From Prochilodus magdalenae (taxonomy: Eukaryota > Chordata > Actinopteri > Characiformes > Prochilodontidae): a DNA stretch of 64,000 nucleotides. A model generated the notes under the pieces. The model was not told the origin of the DNA. It saw nothing but the letters and a program-made list of their open reading frames with translations, and made no database searches. The stretch spans positions 72,501-136,500 of the forward strand of contig JAMWET010001660.1 in the NCBI GenBank assembly GCA_024036415.1. Reading direction: 5' to 3'. The translations under genes were made by a program, and so were the position numbers. Positions 42,849 to 54,821 of the stretch are shown here, one piece after another (the stretch's first letter is position 1; each line of letters opens with the position of its first letter).

Positions 42849-45800
42849 TCACTCTTCTAACAAAGCCTCCACGCAGGGACTCCATTCGTTCGCCTCCGGG
42901 TCATACGCCTCCATGGTGTTCAAAAAGTCATTTCCATCGAAACCCCCGATAGCACACACCACTCCGTTCAGCACGGCCACGCCCGCGTTGCTGCGCGCTG
43001 TAGTCATGCTTCCCAGCATCCTCCAATCATTCCTTGCTGGGTCGTAGACCTCGACGCAGCTCAGAGCACGGGATCCATCAAATCCTCCCACCACATACAG
43101 CTTTCCTGTGAACAAACAGCCATGTTTATATGCATTGTTTGAAGCAGTTGTTCACATGGTACTTTCGTTACTCGTTGGCTACGTTCTCCAAGTAGCTCCA
43201 GGACAAAACTGGAACCCTGAATATCTATAGCACTTTAAAGCCCAACATGAGGGCTACACCCACGTTACAGTGTGCTACACCCGCACACAGCATGTTTCAA
43301 AAGCCTCTACTAACAGTCCTAAAGCTAGACTTCCCAAATGGAGTTCCAGGCAAACCCATTCAAAATCCCACTGATCAGCATTACGGACGAAACCCTGCTG
43401 ATGGCTCACCCTCATGCACAGCCACTCCAGCCCCTCTGCGGGCCACATTCATGGGGGACACGAGGGTCCAGGTATTGTTCTCTGGGTTATAGCGTTCCAC
43501 CGAGTTCAGGCAGTTCCACGATTCGGCACCACCCATCACGTACACAAAGCCGTCCAGCTCACACACAGCTGCCTGGTGCCTCCCTGAAAACAGCAGACAG
43601 AAAAAACAAAATCCATCTCATTTTTAATGAAGCTTTTAAATCTAAAATAAATAAATAAATAAATAAATAAATAAAGAACTGAAATAAACAGAATCACATT
43701 TCAGTATGGCCCACTCTTTCAGCACCAGCCCGAGGACGTTTTTTTTATCCTGGTATTTAAATACTTACGGATGTTGAGGGAGGCACAGTTGGTCCATGTT
43801 TTTGCCACCGGGTCAAACGAGTCACAGTTCTTCAGTCCCTTCTGTCCACACGGATCGGACCCCCCAACCACAAACAGTCTGTTATGCAGTGAGCACACAC
43901 CTGCAACACAAGCATGCAGCATCAGTCAATCAGTTAAGGTCCTGCAAGATCAACTCAAATTCTTCAACCACAATTTACCCAAAATAGCTTGATTGAAAAA
44001 GGCATCCAGTTTTTTTGAGTAAAAAAAAACAAAAAAAACAAAAAAAAAAAACCTAATAATAATAAATAATACACACACTTTTTTGTATCATAATTTTGTA
44101 TTTTCAGCTAAATTATAATTTGTTAATATATGCTTTTAAATATAAACGGTAAACAAAATGATCTGTTTCAGGATTTTTTTTTTTTCCCCACTCTGAAATT
44201 ATGAAGGTTTCTGGACATTAATTTAATATATGTTTAAATATATGTATAAAATTCAATAAAGTTCTACAGGTCTCATTTAAAAATAATAAAAAAATAAAAT
44301 AACCAAAAAAATATAAAGAAATAATAATATTTTTTTAAAATAAATAAATAAATAAAATAAATAAAAAAATAAAAAAACCCCACACCACACACCAAAAAAA
44401 AATTAGAGGTGTTTATTGTTTGAAACACCAATCCAAGTCCGAGTTGTCCTGAAGAGCATGTGGAAACGTACCTGCATTGCAGCGGTTAGTTCTGAGTTCA
44501 GGAACTCTTGTCCATTCGTCGGCCCGCGGATCATACATCTCTCCGCAACTCAGCTCGTCGGAGTGACCGTTAGAGCCACCCATCACGTACAACTGGCCCT
44601 GAGAAAAGAGAAAGGGCTCGGCACTCAGCAAACATACGTGTACATGACAGCCCCATTATAATCAGAACCCAGGCCTCACCATCAGGACGGCCATCTGGAA
44701 GCGGGCACGAGGGGTTCTCATCGGAGCGATGAACGTCCAGCAGTCCTTCTTCGGGTCATAACACTCAACGGTCCTCAAACATTCCTCCCTGTTGTAGCCA
44801 CCTGTTGGAGGAGCAACAGTTTGGCTTTAGCTACTGAACAGAAATGGAGCCGGATACTTCTTTTGGTAGTGCTAATCGTTTACATCCCACAACCAAAATG
44901 TGGGGACATCCACATTATAAACCCTCAACTTGCTTGTTCCAGAGTCAACTAAGCAACTAAGCATTTCTGCCCTGGGATGTCATATCAGTTCAAGCATCCC
45001 TACCACAGCCATAATTCTGTCTCTCAACTGTGCTTAGCGGAACCGTGTTACGGAGTTGGTCATCTCGATCCACTGTTTGCTTTTTCAGTTGTAGGTAGAG
45101 ACCTTCAGCAAACGCTTCAAGTGACGTCTGACTCGCCTGTCCTTTAGCTCTGTCTGTTTGACCTGATGTCGTGGACGGTGCTGATGTTAGCTTCAGGCAT
45201 TCTTGTTTGGTCCACGTCTGACCTTTAAACCCAAAGTACCTTGGGACAACAGACACAGCTCCATTCCTCTGGGTCATGGTCTTCTACTTCAAAGTTCAGA
45301 TCTTCCCCTGTCCATTTTCACCATGCTCAACAACTCCACTAGTACTTGCTCTCTGTTCCATGCATGTTTAGCAGCGCAGCAATAAAAAGCTTCCCCCGTG
45401 AAACAATTTACCACCGTGATAGACATGTCTAGGCTATGTAAACCGGTGTGGCCAGTAAAGTGTATATCCATATCAGAGCAGCGTTTTGTCTTGGTCCGAA
45501 ACCGCTCCATCCTGCAACCCAGACTGTTCCTTCCAATACATTTGGAAACTGCTATAAACTCAGTAAGTAGAAGCCCGGCTTCTCATTAAGGCTGATGAAC
45601 TCAACACTGAAACCACACACAACCAGAACACCGACTTGCCCTGGCATCACAACCACAAGTCAAATAATCTGCCGCATTCAAGCCAGAAATGTGGACATTT
45701 CGGTCTTCTTGGCCAAACTCCAAACAGGTGCATGCGGCTGTGGTTGGTGTAGCTCAGCGGATAACACCACTACCCTCCAGGGAACCACCACCACCACATG

Positions 45801-48800
45801 TGGGAGACTGGGGTTCGATTCCCGGTCTGGGTGACTATGCTGTGCTACACCAATAAGAGTCCTTGGGCAAGACTCCTAACACTACATTGACCTACCTGTA
45901 ATATGATTACCCTTGTAAGTTGCTCTGGATAAAAGCGCCAGCTAAATGCCATAAATGTAAATGTCTACCTGCAGCGATGAGTTTCCCGTCCAGTTCGGCA
46001 GTGCCCAGCCCGGAACGGGCGTAGTGCATGGGCCTTAGAAGCCTGTCGGTTAGCTCATTTGGCGAGGCCTCCAGACTGCGGCTCTTTTGCAGGCAGGGTG
46101 TGGTGGAGGGGGAGCTGAGAGGGCTGCTGCGGCCATGCAGAGAGATCACACACAGGACCCCCCGCAGCACCGCCAGACACAGGTACGTGCTGTCTGAAAC
46201 ACAGGACAGGGAGTCGTGAACAACAGGTCCACAAAACTGAGCAGTGAATCATTTTATGGACGTCCAGACCAATTTAGAACCACTTCCTGTATTGGACAGG
46301 TAAGTAAATAATACATTCTTACTGGACACGGATCTTATACTGATCATCATCATCATCAGTTTTAATGACCCATTTGGTGAGCAGCTCAAGCTGAACAGAA
46401 ACTGGAAAAGAGGAGATGGTGGACTCACTGCTGGTTTTCTCTGAGGCTATGTATTTCCACTCGTGTTTGTTGGGCTGGCTGATGGGGCTGGAGGTGGCCG
46501 TGGCTGCACTCGTCTGTTTCTGCACACTCTCACGAGGGGCTTTCTTCTGCAAAACCAAGACAGGTTGCGGGAAAACGGTTCGTTTTCCTTCTGGGAATGC
46601 TCTGCCTGTGTGGTCAGCACTTACAACACTGACTAAGGTCCCTTGGGTGTAACTTTATAGGATGAAAACAGAATACAATAGTCAAACTGAAACGCCTGTA
46701 ACACACGGATGTAGTTTAGAACAGCAGCACTCAGGAAGCCCGGGTTCATCGACTGTAACGGCGGATTAAATTATTTTTGACCAGTTTTGATTGTCTGGCT
46801 TTACAAACACCTCTGTAGCTACGACTGTGCTCGTTCTTTTACCTGTACAAACTGGAGATTGTCATCCTCAGAGCCGGAGGCTTCAGCCTCCTCCACCGCT
46901 CCACCATCATGCAGCTTGTGATCTGCTGAGTAGTACAGTGTTTGCACCTGCAACAACACAGTAACTCCCTGTTGTAGTTGTCTTCACCAAAACAATTCTC
47001 CGCATCAGCAAATACGGCCCCGTGTACCGCCAGGACAATGACCAGCATAAGGGCGCTGGCAGCAAGCCAACCAACATGCTAGCTGCATGCAAGTTTGAGT
47101 GAAAGGGTGCATATGCTGATACCTACCTCATCCATTAGTTTCTCCAGAGGCTCTCCGCTCTCCCACAGGCTGCGCTGAACCCAGCTGATCACTTTGGAGT
47201 AGAGTTTCCCATTGCTTGGCAAGTTCAGGTTCTCTTCCAACATCACCTCCAGCTGGGGATCAAAAGAAGAAGTGCTGAAGTGTTAGGCATGATGATACGC
47301 GACGTCTTGTCACACAGTATTTATTTCCATTAGAATAAAAACAATTTATTCTGGCTGTACGTAGTTTTTCCACACGTCCAGAAAAACGGTTCTAAACAAT
47401 TTAGCACTTTATGCAGGACTGTATTCAGTTCAGGAAACGCACTGCATGCAAGAGCACTGTAGAATTAAAAGTCAAATTGCAAGGAAGGAAGGAAGAAAAA
47501 AAAAAATAAAAAAAAAAAAGCGAAAAAAAAAGAGCAAAAGAAAGAAAAAAATGTCAAACACCACAAAATAACCAAATAAATAAATAAATAAATAAATAAA
47601 TAAAATACTAATAATAAAAAAAACACCCCACACCCCACACAACCCTAACAAGAGGAAACAAGAAAGACAAAAACAAGACAGAGAGAATCAAACAAGAAAC
47701 AGAAAAACTAAGACAACCATAAAAAAAAAAAAAAAGAAAGAAACAGGAAAGAAGGAAAGAGTGAAAGAAAGAAAGTTGAGGGACGCATGGATTCCAATCA
47801 ATATCAGCAGATTCTGGAGACAATGTCCAGGAATCAGTGACAAAGCTGAAGCTGCGCCGGGGCTGGATCTTCCAACAAGACAACGACCCTAAACACTGCT
47901 CAAAATCTACTAATGCATTCATGCAGAGGAACAAGTACAACGTTCTGGAATGGCCATCTCAGTCCCCAGACCTGAATATTATTGAGCCAAAAAATAAAAA
48001 AAAATAAAAAAAAGTAAAAAGGAAGAAACAAAGAATACAGAAACAGAACAAACTGAAAGAAAAAGATGAAAGAGAAAGAGTCAGGAACGAGGCCGACAGG
48101 TTTGAAGACTTACTCACCTTCAGACGAGGAAGTTTGAGGAAGTCGTCTTTCCCCGAAATGTCCTGCAGGTGTTCCTGGATGTAGCCATCGATCTTCCCCA
48201 GCAGTCGCCCGTCATTCATACGGCTGGCAAAGTTCCGGTAAGCAATGGCACTTTGGGAGTCCATCTTGGACAACAAGTAATCTCCACAGATCTGCACGAG
48301 AGGGGAACGAGGACAGCAGGCAAACGGGTTTAAGGTGATATTCACAGGCTCCTCTCTGTCTGTTCGTCCGGACCCAGCAGCGTCAGACTCACCTGTTTCA
48401 CCCTCTCCATTTTCAGCTTCCTGGCTGCTGAGTAGACATCGCGCACAAGATCACTTTCAGCCTTCAGCCTAGGAGGGGAGAGAGGTTCCCGTCAAAACCA
48501 TTCCCTGAGTCCATTTCAGCCCTGGTCCTGGGGGCACCTGGCTCTGCTCATTTTAGTGGTTCCCCTGCTTTAGCCCCACCCACAGCAGCTCTGACGGTCT
48601 TGTTAATGAGCTGATCGGTTGAGTCAGGCGTGTTGGGACCAGGAAGAAGCACTGCACTATGTAAGGTAGGGTTCCTCCAGGACCAGGGTTGAGAAACACC
48701 GCTTTAGCAGGAATACAAGTCAAACCATTGGCTTGCCGTACGCCAGAAGGCTTTGAATAGACTTCCATTAGACCAAAGTCTGAGACCCTCTCACATCTAA

Positions 48801-51800
48801 AGACAGAGTGCCATACAGCGTTCATGGCCACAGACTATGATTCTGCAAAGACCGGGGATTTACAGAGTGTAACAACCAAGACCGTTCCATTAAGAGCCGC
48901 AGTAGTGTGCGAGGAGCGTAGCTCTGCTGCAGCACAAGGAGTTTGTGGTATAGCGTGATAAAGAAAAAGAGCAGCTCCGGTGGTCTTTATTCTCCTTTAT
49001 ACAGTAACGTACGTCACTACGAGGCTTTGGACTGCGTTTACATCATGTATAAACATACAGGTGTGACCTGCTTTACATAGTCACTGTTACAAGCCCAGGA
49101 ACCATAGGCACACAGAGTCAAACCACCAAAGTGTCTATGGTGTAATTGGAGGGGGGGGGGGCTCCGTCTATGAGGCCATGGTCAGCCAGTTCAACCTGTA
49201 TTCAAGGTAGCGCTCATGAAGGATGTCCACAGAGAAGAAGAGACAGCATGAAAACCAAGGACAGAGCCAACGGAGAGTCCGATGTGCAGCGTTCAAAGCA
49301 TCACCATTTTGCCGCCATTGCTCCAGCCCGCCATTTACAACTAAGCCCACAGCTTACAAGACCCCAGTGATAGGCACCCACATGGTCCAACGTGTAAATC
49401 AATATCTGCCCCTAGCAACTTTCCCTAACCGTCACACAGGTAACAACTAGTTGGAACACCTCTGATGTGTGCTCGAGTCACTGGTCAGCATCTACTCCAC
49501 GTGCTTCCAAGCATGACATGTGAAAAGACTAAAGACTTGGTTATTGCATGAGTTGTATACAGACACTCACTGTGCAGTGTAGGCGTAGTTGAGCAGGATT
49601 TCAACCGCATCCGGGTTCAGGTCATCAAACTTCACCAGGGAAACGCCGCCCTGAGACTCCGCTTCACTGTTAAACACCTCAAACAGGTAAGGACTGCAGC
49701 AGGCCAGGACCGCACGGTGGGCCATGAGTTCATGACCACAAACCTGAGAACAATCAACAACCACAAGTAAGTACTGAACAACCAGAACCTAATTTAATCA
49801 GCCCCTCAACGGAAGGAGACCCCTGCAGAACTAGGGCTGATACTCCCATCACAGGACGAGCCATGTTAAGTAAGGCATATGAAATGAAGAGAGTCAGGCT
49901 ACGACTGTTTTGCTGCCTACGGTTTCTGGTTTTGCAGATACACAGAGAAGAGTAGTGACAGTGCTCACCGGCTGCTGGGCACTGAAACCAATTATAGAGT
50001 ATTAAAGTTCCAGAAAGTTCCAGTTCCACATGGCTCATGCTCACAAGAAGGTTGAAGTAACGTCTCAGCTTTTTATTAATTATTAAATGATTTATTAATC
50101 TTTTTTAATTACTTAGTTATTTATTCTTTATTTTATTTAATTTTTTATATATTCATTTGTATTACTTTTCAGCTTGTTATTTTAACCAACCATGCAATTA
50201 TTTGATACTGAAATAAATTTAAATAAGGTAATTTGGTTCATATAACAGCAGGAGAATAAATAAATAAAATCTCGCTATGTCACCTCCCCCCCAAAAAAAT
50301 TGTGCAGCCGTGCACACAACCATCTCTATCCAGATATTTTCTGGGTGGGGACCATTCTCAGCACAGCAGTCACACTGACATGGTAGCATGCGACAGGCTG
50401 GGGTATTGAACAAATGAGTAATTACACCCTCTCCTGTAATTTCAAATGTAAAAACAAAAAAAGTAAAAAATGAAAAACAAACAAACAAACAGGCCTTTGA
50501 AATAACATCTCGCCTTCACCAGGATGGGCTTACCAGGCTACTGCATTTCTCTTTAGACATAATGGACAAACCTAACTCTGCAAGCATCAGGTGTTTGCAT
50601 GCTTCTCTGGATAGACGAGCTTTGGCCCCTCACTAAGCAGCGGAACTTCCGAAGACAAGTGGACATGACCAAGCTGTGCATGTGACGGTCGCTCGTTCCT
50701 GCCCTGTAAACAGACTTACTGCCCTCATTACACACGTATGTGTTTTGTAGTACATCAGGGCTCAACGACCGCCACTGTTGTGTTTTGAGTTCTTCCTCTG
50801 AATCCAGGTTAAAGCTCGTCGTACCAACCACTCTACTGCAGGCTTAAGCCTGTCATCAGTTATTATCAGTGGAATGTTTTATGACAGCGTGTCAGATAAT
50901 CCCACTAGAATATACAATCATAAACTCAGAAGGAAGTATGGGATTGCAGGTTCGTTGGGAATTAAGATAAGGGTTGCCAGGATCAATAACTGGTGATAAA
51001 TTTAGACTGATATGATCAATAATTATTGAGCTACACATACAGAAGTCTGTCTCTCAGTATGGCATCGGGCCGCCGTGTCTGCTAACCCAACACGCCAGAC
51101 GTCTCGGTATGGAGCTGTAGAGGTTCCTAATGGTGTCCTGTGATAATCCATCCCATGCAGCTTGAACATCCTCACACAGTTCCTGCAGATGGTGCGGTAG
51201 GGGTGGAGGTGGAGGGACACCAGGCCTTCTGGACGTGTGACAACAAACCGTTCATCTTGGTGCTGACCACGGTGCCTCCACACACGGATTCGTTGGGCGT
51301 CTCCACCAAGACTAAAGCGGGACTCGTCACTGAAGATGACCCGCTGCTGTTCTGAGTCACTCCATGACAGTCTGGTACGACACCACTGCAGTCTTTGGTG
51401 ACGGTGACGTGGTGTTAAGGACAGTTGTGGTAACGGTCTGTGTGCATGTAGTCCTGCGTGGTGCAGCCGTCTGCCAGTGCTGCTGCGCCAACAAGGTTAC
51501 TTATGGTGGCATCACTGCTCACTGAATGTCCACAGTTGTGGCTGTTTGGATCAATTTGGGGTCAGCGATAAGGCCCGACCTTGCTTGTGTGGGAGACTTT
51601 AGATGTCTCATGGTGGTAAACCCACCCACCAAGTTTCCTTCCTGTCGGTTGATTCCTTCTATTCTGAGTGTAAAACTGATCACCTGGTTCATCTTTGTAC
51701 GACAGTCTGATTCTACTAGTCGATGTCCATGTGCCAGCTCTACTGACGCTTCCACACAGTCGTAGTTCAAGCTAGCATTGATGAAAAGCCCCCTCACAAC

Positions 51801-52111
51801 CTAAACACATGACTTCTGTAACAAGCCTATGACAAGGGGAAGCACACCAGGTGGATCTATCTAGCTGGCTCGCTTTGCTCCTGAGATTTCGGGTAGTGAG
51901 ACAGTCAGAGCCCAGCAGCGAGACAATGCTGTGCCTGAGACGTCGGACGACTGTTCCTCTCCCACAGTTTCATTTCAGCTTTCACTGTGGCTTAACTGAC
52001 CTGCAGCCTGACGTCACAGAACTGGCCACTCTTCCGGAGGGCATTCATCTTGGCCACGGTGGAGTCCAAAAAGCTCTCATCCTCAAACACCAAACAGCCG
52101 TTAGGGATCAT
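42849..52111 (-). CDS. ivns1abp: IVNS1ABP (NS1-BP), BTB-BACK-Kelch protein (13 coding exons)
   Basis: Host cell protein of the BTB-Kelch family. In mammals it binds actin, can act with Cullin-3 and takes part in RNA processing. Coding exons in transcript order: 52111-52001, 49743-49571, 48468-48393, 48291-48118, 47252-47127, 46947-46843, 46546-46429, 46193-45969, 44801-44680, 44598-44472, 43900-43769, 43583-43410, 43105-42849. Every junction keeps frame and gives 639 residues (human 642). The start is [20 protein letters not shown], right after an acceptor. The BTB domain covers about residues 20-130 ([20 protein letters not shown], then YLFEVFN). BACK follows at about 135-235 ([20 protein letters not shown]). 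A low-complexity linker comes next, then six Kelch repeats (about 355-639) with the double glycines AAGGYN, VMGGSNG, VVGGSD, VMGGAES, VVGGFDG and AIGGFDG. I cannot tell which teleost paralogue (a or b) this is. Confidence 0.97.
44030..44405. repeat. AT-rich low-complexity intron sequence
   Basis: A- and T-rich runs ('aaaaaaaacaaaaaaaac', 'aaataaataaataaa') fill most of this ivns1abp intron. Confidence 0.85.
44802..45742. other. ivns1abp intron with an unrecognised coding-like segment
   Basis: On the same strand as the host gene, two consecutive open frames (45510-45289, 73 codons; 45277-44990, 95 codons) lie almost end to end in different frames. They read like degraded protein-coding sequence ([38 protein letters not shown]). 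I do not recognise the family. They may be a frameshifted relic of a transposon or retrocopy. They are not part of the ivns1abp protein, which splices across them in frame. Confidence 0.3.
45743..45963 (+). mobile_element. tRNA-derived SINE, copy 1, touching an ivns1abp splice donor
   Basis: The head carries RNA polymerase III promoter boxes: A box 'tagctcagcgg' and B box 'ggttcgattcc'. The body continues 'gctgtgctacaccaataaga'. The tail is LINE-like: 'gctctggataaaagcgccag', then 'ctaaatgccataaatgtaaa'. It is antisense to ivns1abp, in the intron after the 46193-45969 exon. The 3' end of the SINE lies five bases from that exon. Confidence 0.9.
47470..47770. repeat. A/GA-rich low-complexity intron sequence
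   Basis: 'aaggaaggaaggaagaaaaa', (AAAT)n near 47570-47605 and GA-rich runs up to 47770. Confidence 0.85.
47775..47995 (+). mobile_element. Tc1-like transposase fragment in an ivns1abp intron
   Basis: From about 47850 the + strand reads [18 protein letters not shown], then [19 protein letters not shown]. This contains the second catalytic Asp (QDND) and the Glu (PDLNIIE) of a Tc1-type DDE transposase, with the normal residues between them. It is cut off by an A-rich run at 47990. It belongs to a different family from A, B and C, because it retains the catalytic centre they lack. Confidence 0.85.
48469..49570. other. ivns1abp intron, nothing recognised
   Basis: No additional exon fits the family sequence here. 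A short G run at 49150-49161 is the only low-complexity feature. Open frames on either strand lack known domains. Confidence 0.5.
49744..50945. other. ivns1abp intron, left part: AT-rich, nothing recognised
   Basis: AT-rich between 50070 and 50260. The MITE-like or transposon content is not identifiable until 50950. Confidence 0.5.
50950..51610 (-). mobile_element. Tc1-like family A, internally deleted copy in an ivns1abp intron
   Basis: In reverse orientation: the conserved tail ('gatcaataattattgagcta') comes first, then the C-terminal transposase part, the shared deletion junction, the SDES-containing block ('gcgggactcgtcactgaaga') and the 5' region up to about 51610. The - strand frames give [20 protein letters not shown]. 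It has the same structure as the + strand copies. Confidence 0.75.
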
Positions 52112-52121
52112 TCTGAAGGCT

Positions 52122-52210
52122 CTGCAAAGAAGTGGGGCACAACCTGGGTCAAACGCCAGAAATGAGGGCACAACAAACAGACCGACACCTACGTGTTCAA
52201 CAACACCTAC
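52122..52210 (-). other. Short 89-bp intron in the ivns1abp 5' UTR
   Basis: Donor 'ctacttg|gtaggtg' at 52211/52210 and acceptor 'tttgcag|agcc' at 52122/52121 define an 89-bp intron directly before the start-codon exon. Confidence 0.65.
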
Positions 52211-52407
52211 CAAGTAGCTGAAGCTGAGTGGGTTGATCAAGTTGCTTGTGAAGGCACAGCGAAAACCGTCCCTCTCAGAGGACACTGAAAAGGAGACGTC
52301 AGAGGTCCGAAGGCAGCGTCGGCACCAGCACCGCAGAGGCTTTGCGCTTGAGGAAACGCCGCTGGTTAAAGAACACAGCCTTGTGAATTTTGGTTATGCA
52401 TGAGGAC
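52211..52407 (-). other. ivns1abp: ivns1abp 5' UTR exon 2 with an upstream ORF
   Basis: Acceptor 'tttctttttag|gtcctc' and donor 'ctacttg|gtaggt' frame a 197-bp exon, unusually GC-rich against its surroundings. Joined to exon 1 (donor at 56907) it continues a short upstream ORF. That ORF begins at an ATG in exon 1 (MSAASNCQRYT) and ends TAA in this exon after 24 codons. No other ATG intervenes before the main start at 52111. This suggests possible translational control. Confidence 0.6.
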
Positions 52408-52586
52408 CTAAAAAGAAAAACAAGAAGCAGAGAAAGGTTCACGGATCGTTCCCAAGTTACGTGGGTATGCAGTGGACACCAGGGATGATACGATTACTGG
52501 ATTGAATTCAATATGATTAAAAATAAATAATAAAATAAATAAATATCTGTTTAGAAACTTCCTCACTGGCTCTATAGGGACTACAG

Positions 52587-52808
52587 GTTGGTGTAGCTCA
52601 GCAGGTAACACCACTACCTGCCAGGGAACCACCACCACCACATGCAGGAGACTGGGGTTCGAATCCCGGTCTGGGTCGACTATGCTGTGCTACACCAATA
52701 AGAGTCCTTGGGCAAGACTCCTAACACTGCCCTGGCCCACCTGTAATATGATTAACCATGTAAGTCGCTCTGGATAAGAGCGTCAGCTAAATAATGTAAA
52801 TGTAAATG
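52587..52808 (+). mobile_element. tRNA-derived SINE, copy 2, in ivns1abp intron 1
   Basis: Same family as the copy at 45.74 kb: A box 'tagctcagcagg', B box 'ggttcgaatcc', body 'gctgtgctacaccaataaga', tail 'gtcgctctggataagagcgt' ending 'aatgtaaatgtaaatgg'. Better preserved in the tail than copy 1. Also antisense to the host gene. Confidence 0.9.
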
Positions 52809-52819
52809 GACTAGGTGAA

Positions 52820-52945
52820 CATGTTGGGGTTGGGTGCCTTGCTCAAGGTCTCTTCATACTATTCCCGTCAGCTCAGGGGGATCAAACCAGCAACCTTCCG
52901 GTCACAAGGCCATTTCCCCAACCTCCAGTCCACGACTGCACCCAG
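52820..52945. repeat. Dispersed fish repeat fragment
   Basis: 'gtgccttgctcaaggtctct', then 'gggggatcaaaccagcaacc' and 'ttccggtcacaaggc', ending 'cacgactgc'. Phrases of this type are common in fish interspersed repeats. The element is partial and directly follows SINE copy 2. Confidence 0.5.
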
Positions 52946-53089
52946 TGATGGCGTGCACCGTTATCAGTCAAGACCAAAGTTGAGGTTTAAGAGGCTGTAC
53001 TGATTTCAAAATGTAACCCCTTCCCCTCGTACTTGAGCTCTATTCAGACAGGATTAGTTGAACATGGGGTAACGGAATTATCACCGGAG

Positions 53090-53490
53090 TCCCTCAGTGA
53101 CTTTAGTCCCGTTCGAATGCACCATGCGGGTCATTTTTACCCACCGCAGGCTCCCCTGTCAGCAAAGATCCCAGGTCTTTTTACCTCCTGTGGGTAAATA
53201 CTCCGTCATATCCCATGGAAAAGGAGTTTTCACGGTTTTGGAGGAGCTCGACGTGGAGTTTAGTTTCGCTGTGCATGGCACAGATACCATACCAACAGAG
53301 GCAATCCTTGGGTACTGTACGACACACAACACTCGCATCCAGAAGACGATGCTTGTGGCAGCTTTAAGCAAGCCCCTGTGTAGAGTAGCTCCCAGCCTAC
53401 ATGAGCGTTATAAACACGTAGCTGCTAACTTTCAAAATTATTCCGCCATCCTGCAGAAAAACTACAACCCCACCATGTAAAACTAATCCC
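53090..53490 (+). other. 127-codon open frame in ivns1abp intron 1, not recognised
   Basis: Open from 53097 to 53480 (ends NYNPTM). The reading (KYSVISHGKGVFTVLEELDV, then FAVHGTDTIPTEAILGYC) is not low-complexity, but I do not recognise it. It may be a degraded repeat or chance. I would not call it a gene. Confidence 0.2.
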
Positions 53491-53539
53491 ACCTGAATAG
53501 GGCTTTGGAATGTTCCAGGTCATATTAGGCACCATTCAT

Positions 53540-53960
53540 CACATTCCACCATTAAAAGGGGACCTACTGTGCACCACCGCTCATCATTTTATTTTTGGGG
53601 TCCATTAGAATAGATTTACATGCTTCAATTTCTCCCGACACACAACATGTTCCTCAGACTGTACATCTTTCTTTCAGCCTTAGTTCGAAACGCTCCATTA
53701 GAGCTCCTGTGTCTTTAAGCCCCGCCCTCTGATGAGCTACATTCTGCCCCCACCACTGTGGCTGTTCTGACAACAAGTCAGAGCCTGGAAGTCTGGTAGA
53801 ACACGCAGGTAGAGCCGCCTTCGTAAGCTAGGCTGTAGTGGTCCGCTTTTGCAGCTTTAGCTCTCCATGTGTGGTGTGAGGGCATGGCAAGCTTGCCAGT
53901 AGGCGGGCAATAAGGGCTGTGTTACGAGATGATGTCACCATGTCACAGAGAAAAGGGCTG
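53540..53960. repeat. Dispersed fish repeat (aaaaggggacctactgtgc type)
   Basis: 'aaaggggacctactgtgcac', 'ttttggggtccattagaata', 'ttacatgcttcaatttctcc' and the later 'gccccgccctctgatgagct' form a block with the look of a common otophysan-type short repeat. Family name not known to me. Confidence 0.45.
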
Positions 53961-54821
53961 GAATTCCAACAAAAGCACTGACTACTGTGTTTAAATGAGG
54001 CACTAACACTGTTGTGGATGTGTGAAAATATAGATACAGGTCATGAAAGAGCCTGAAGGGAAATTCCAACACAAAATTTCCAATTTCCCACAAAAATTTC
54101 TGCTTAAATTCTTCACAGAGATGTTAACAGAGCCTTTCAAACAAAGTGGGTTTGGTGTTTTGTTAGGTGGTTGATCACAGAGATGTTCTTTACAGTGGTG
54201 GTGATGGTGTTGGGAGTGGTGGGAAACAGGGGTCTCCATCTCTACAACACACGTACAGTCATTTTATCATTTACCATCAAAACCACCAGCACACGGTTTG
54301 AGGTTAACAATGCTGGGAAATGAATATTTGGCCCAATAATGGCTTGTATATACATTCATGCCACAAAGTTTTAGGCCAACCTTATATATTAAAATATAAA
54401 CCATTATAGACAATGTTACAGTAACGTTTCAGAAGGCCAATTGAAAACACCCTCAAAGGCCCGCCCCGGTCCAGACATACAGGGTGGTTCTGAGACGTAG
54501 AGCTGCCAATTATTTTTACACCTCTCTTCCCCTTTCGAGGACGAGTTAATCATTTTCCTACCTAAACCCGACTCTTCCATACATGAACGAAGGGCAAATA
54601 AAGGCCACCGCCGATAGAAAAGAAGAAAGGACCTGCTCACTGAGGCGGCACTAACGCAGCTCAGGTCATTCACTAATTCAGGTGCTGAGGCTGAAAGCCA
54701 GCGTCACACCGGCAGCACGCGACTGGAGGCGTGAGGATCCGGGTCAATTGGTTTATGGATTTAACCCAGAGGACAGCATTAGCTGGACCGCTAGCTGTAA
54801 CACTAGATCACCCTCCAACAG

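Noticed and set aside
45743..45830. Possible functional tRNA gene (A and B boxes present)
   Set aside because: A second copy at 52.59 kb shares the same body and LINE-like tail beyond the tRNA-like head. The head also does not fold into a clean cloverleaf with an acceptor stem. It is a SINE.
42849..52111. Reading ivns1abp as a viral gene because of its name
   Set aside because: It is a cellular BTB-Kelch gene. The name reflects that the human protein was found as a partner of a viral protein. There is no viral sequence here.
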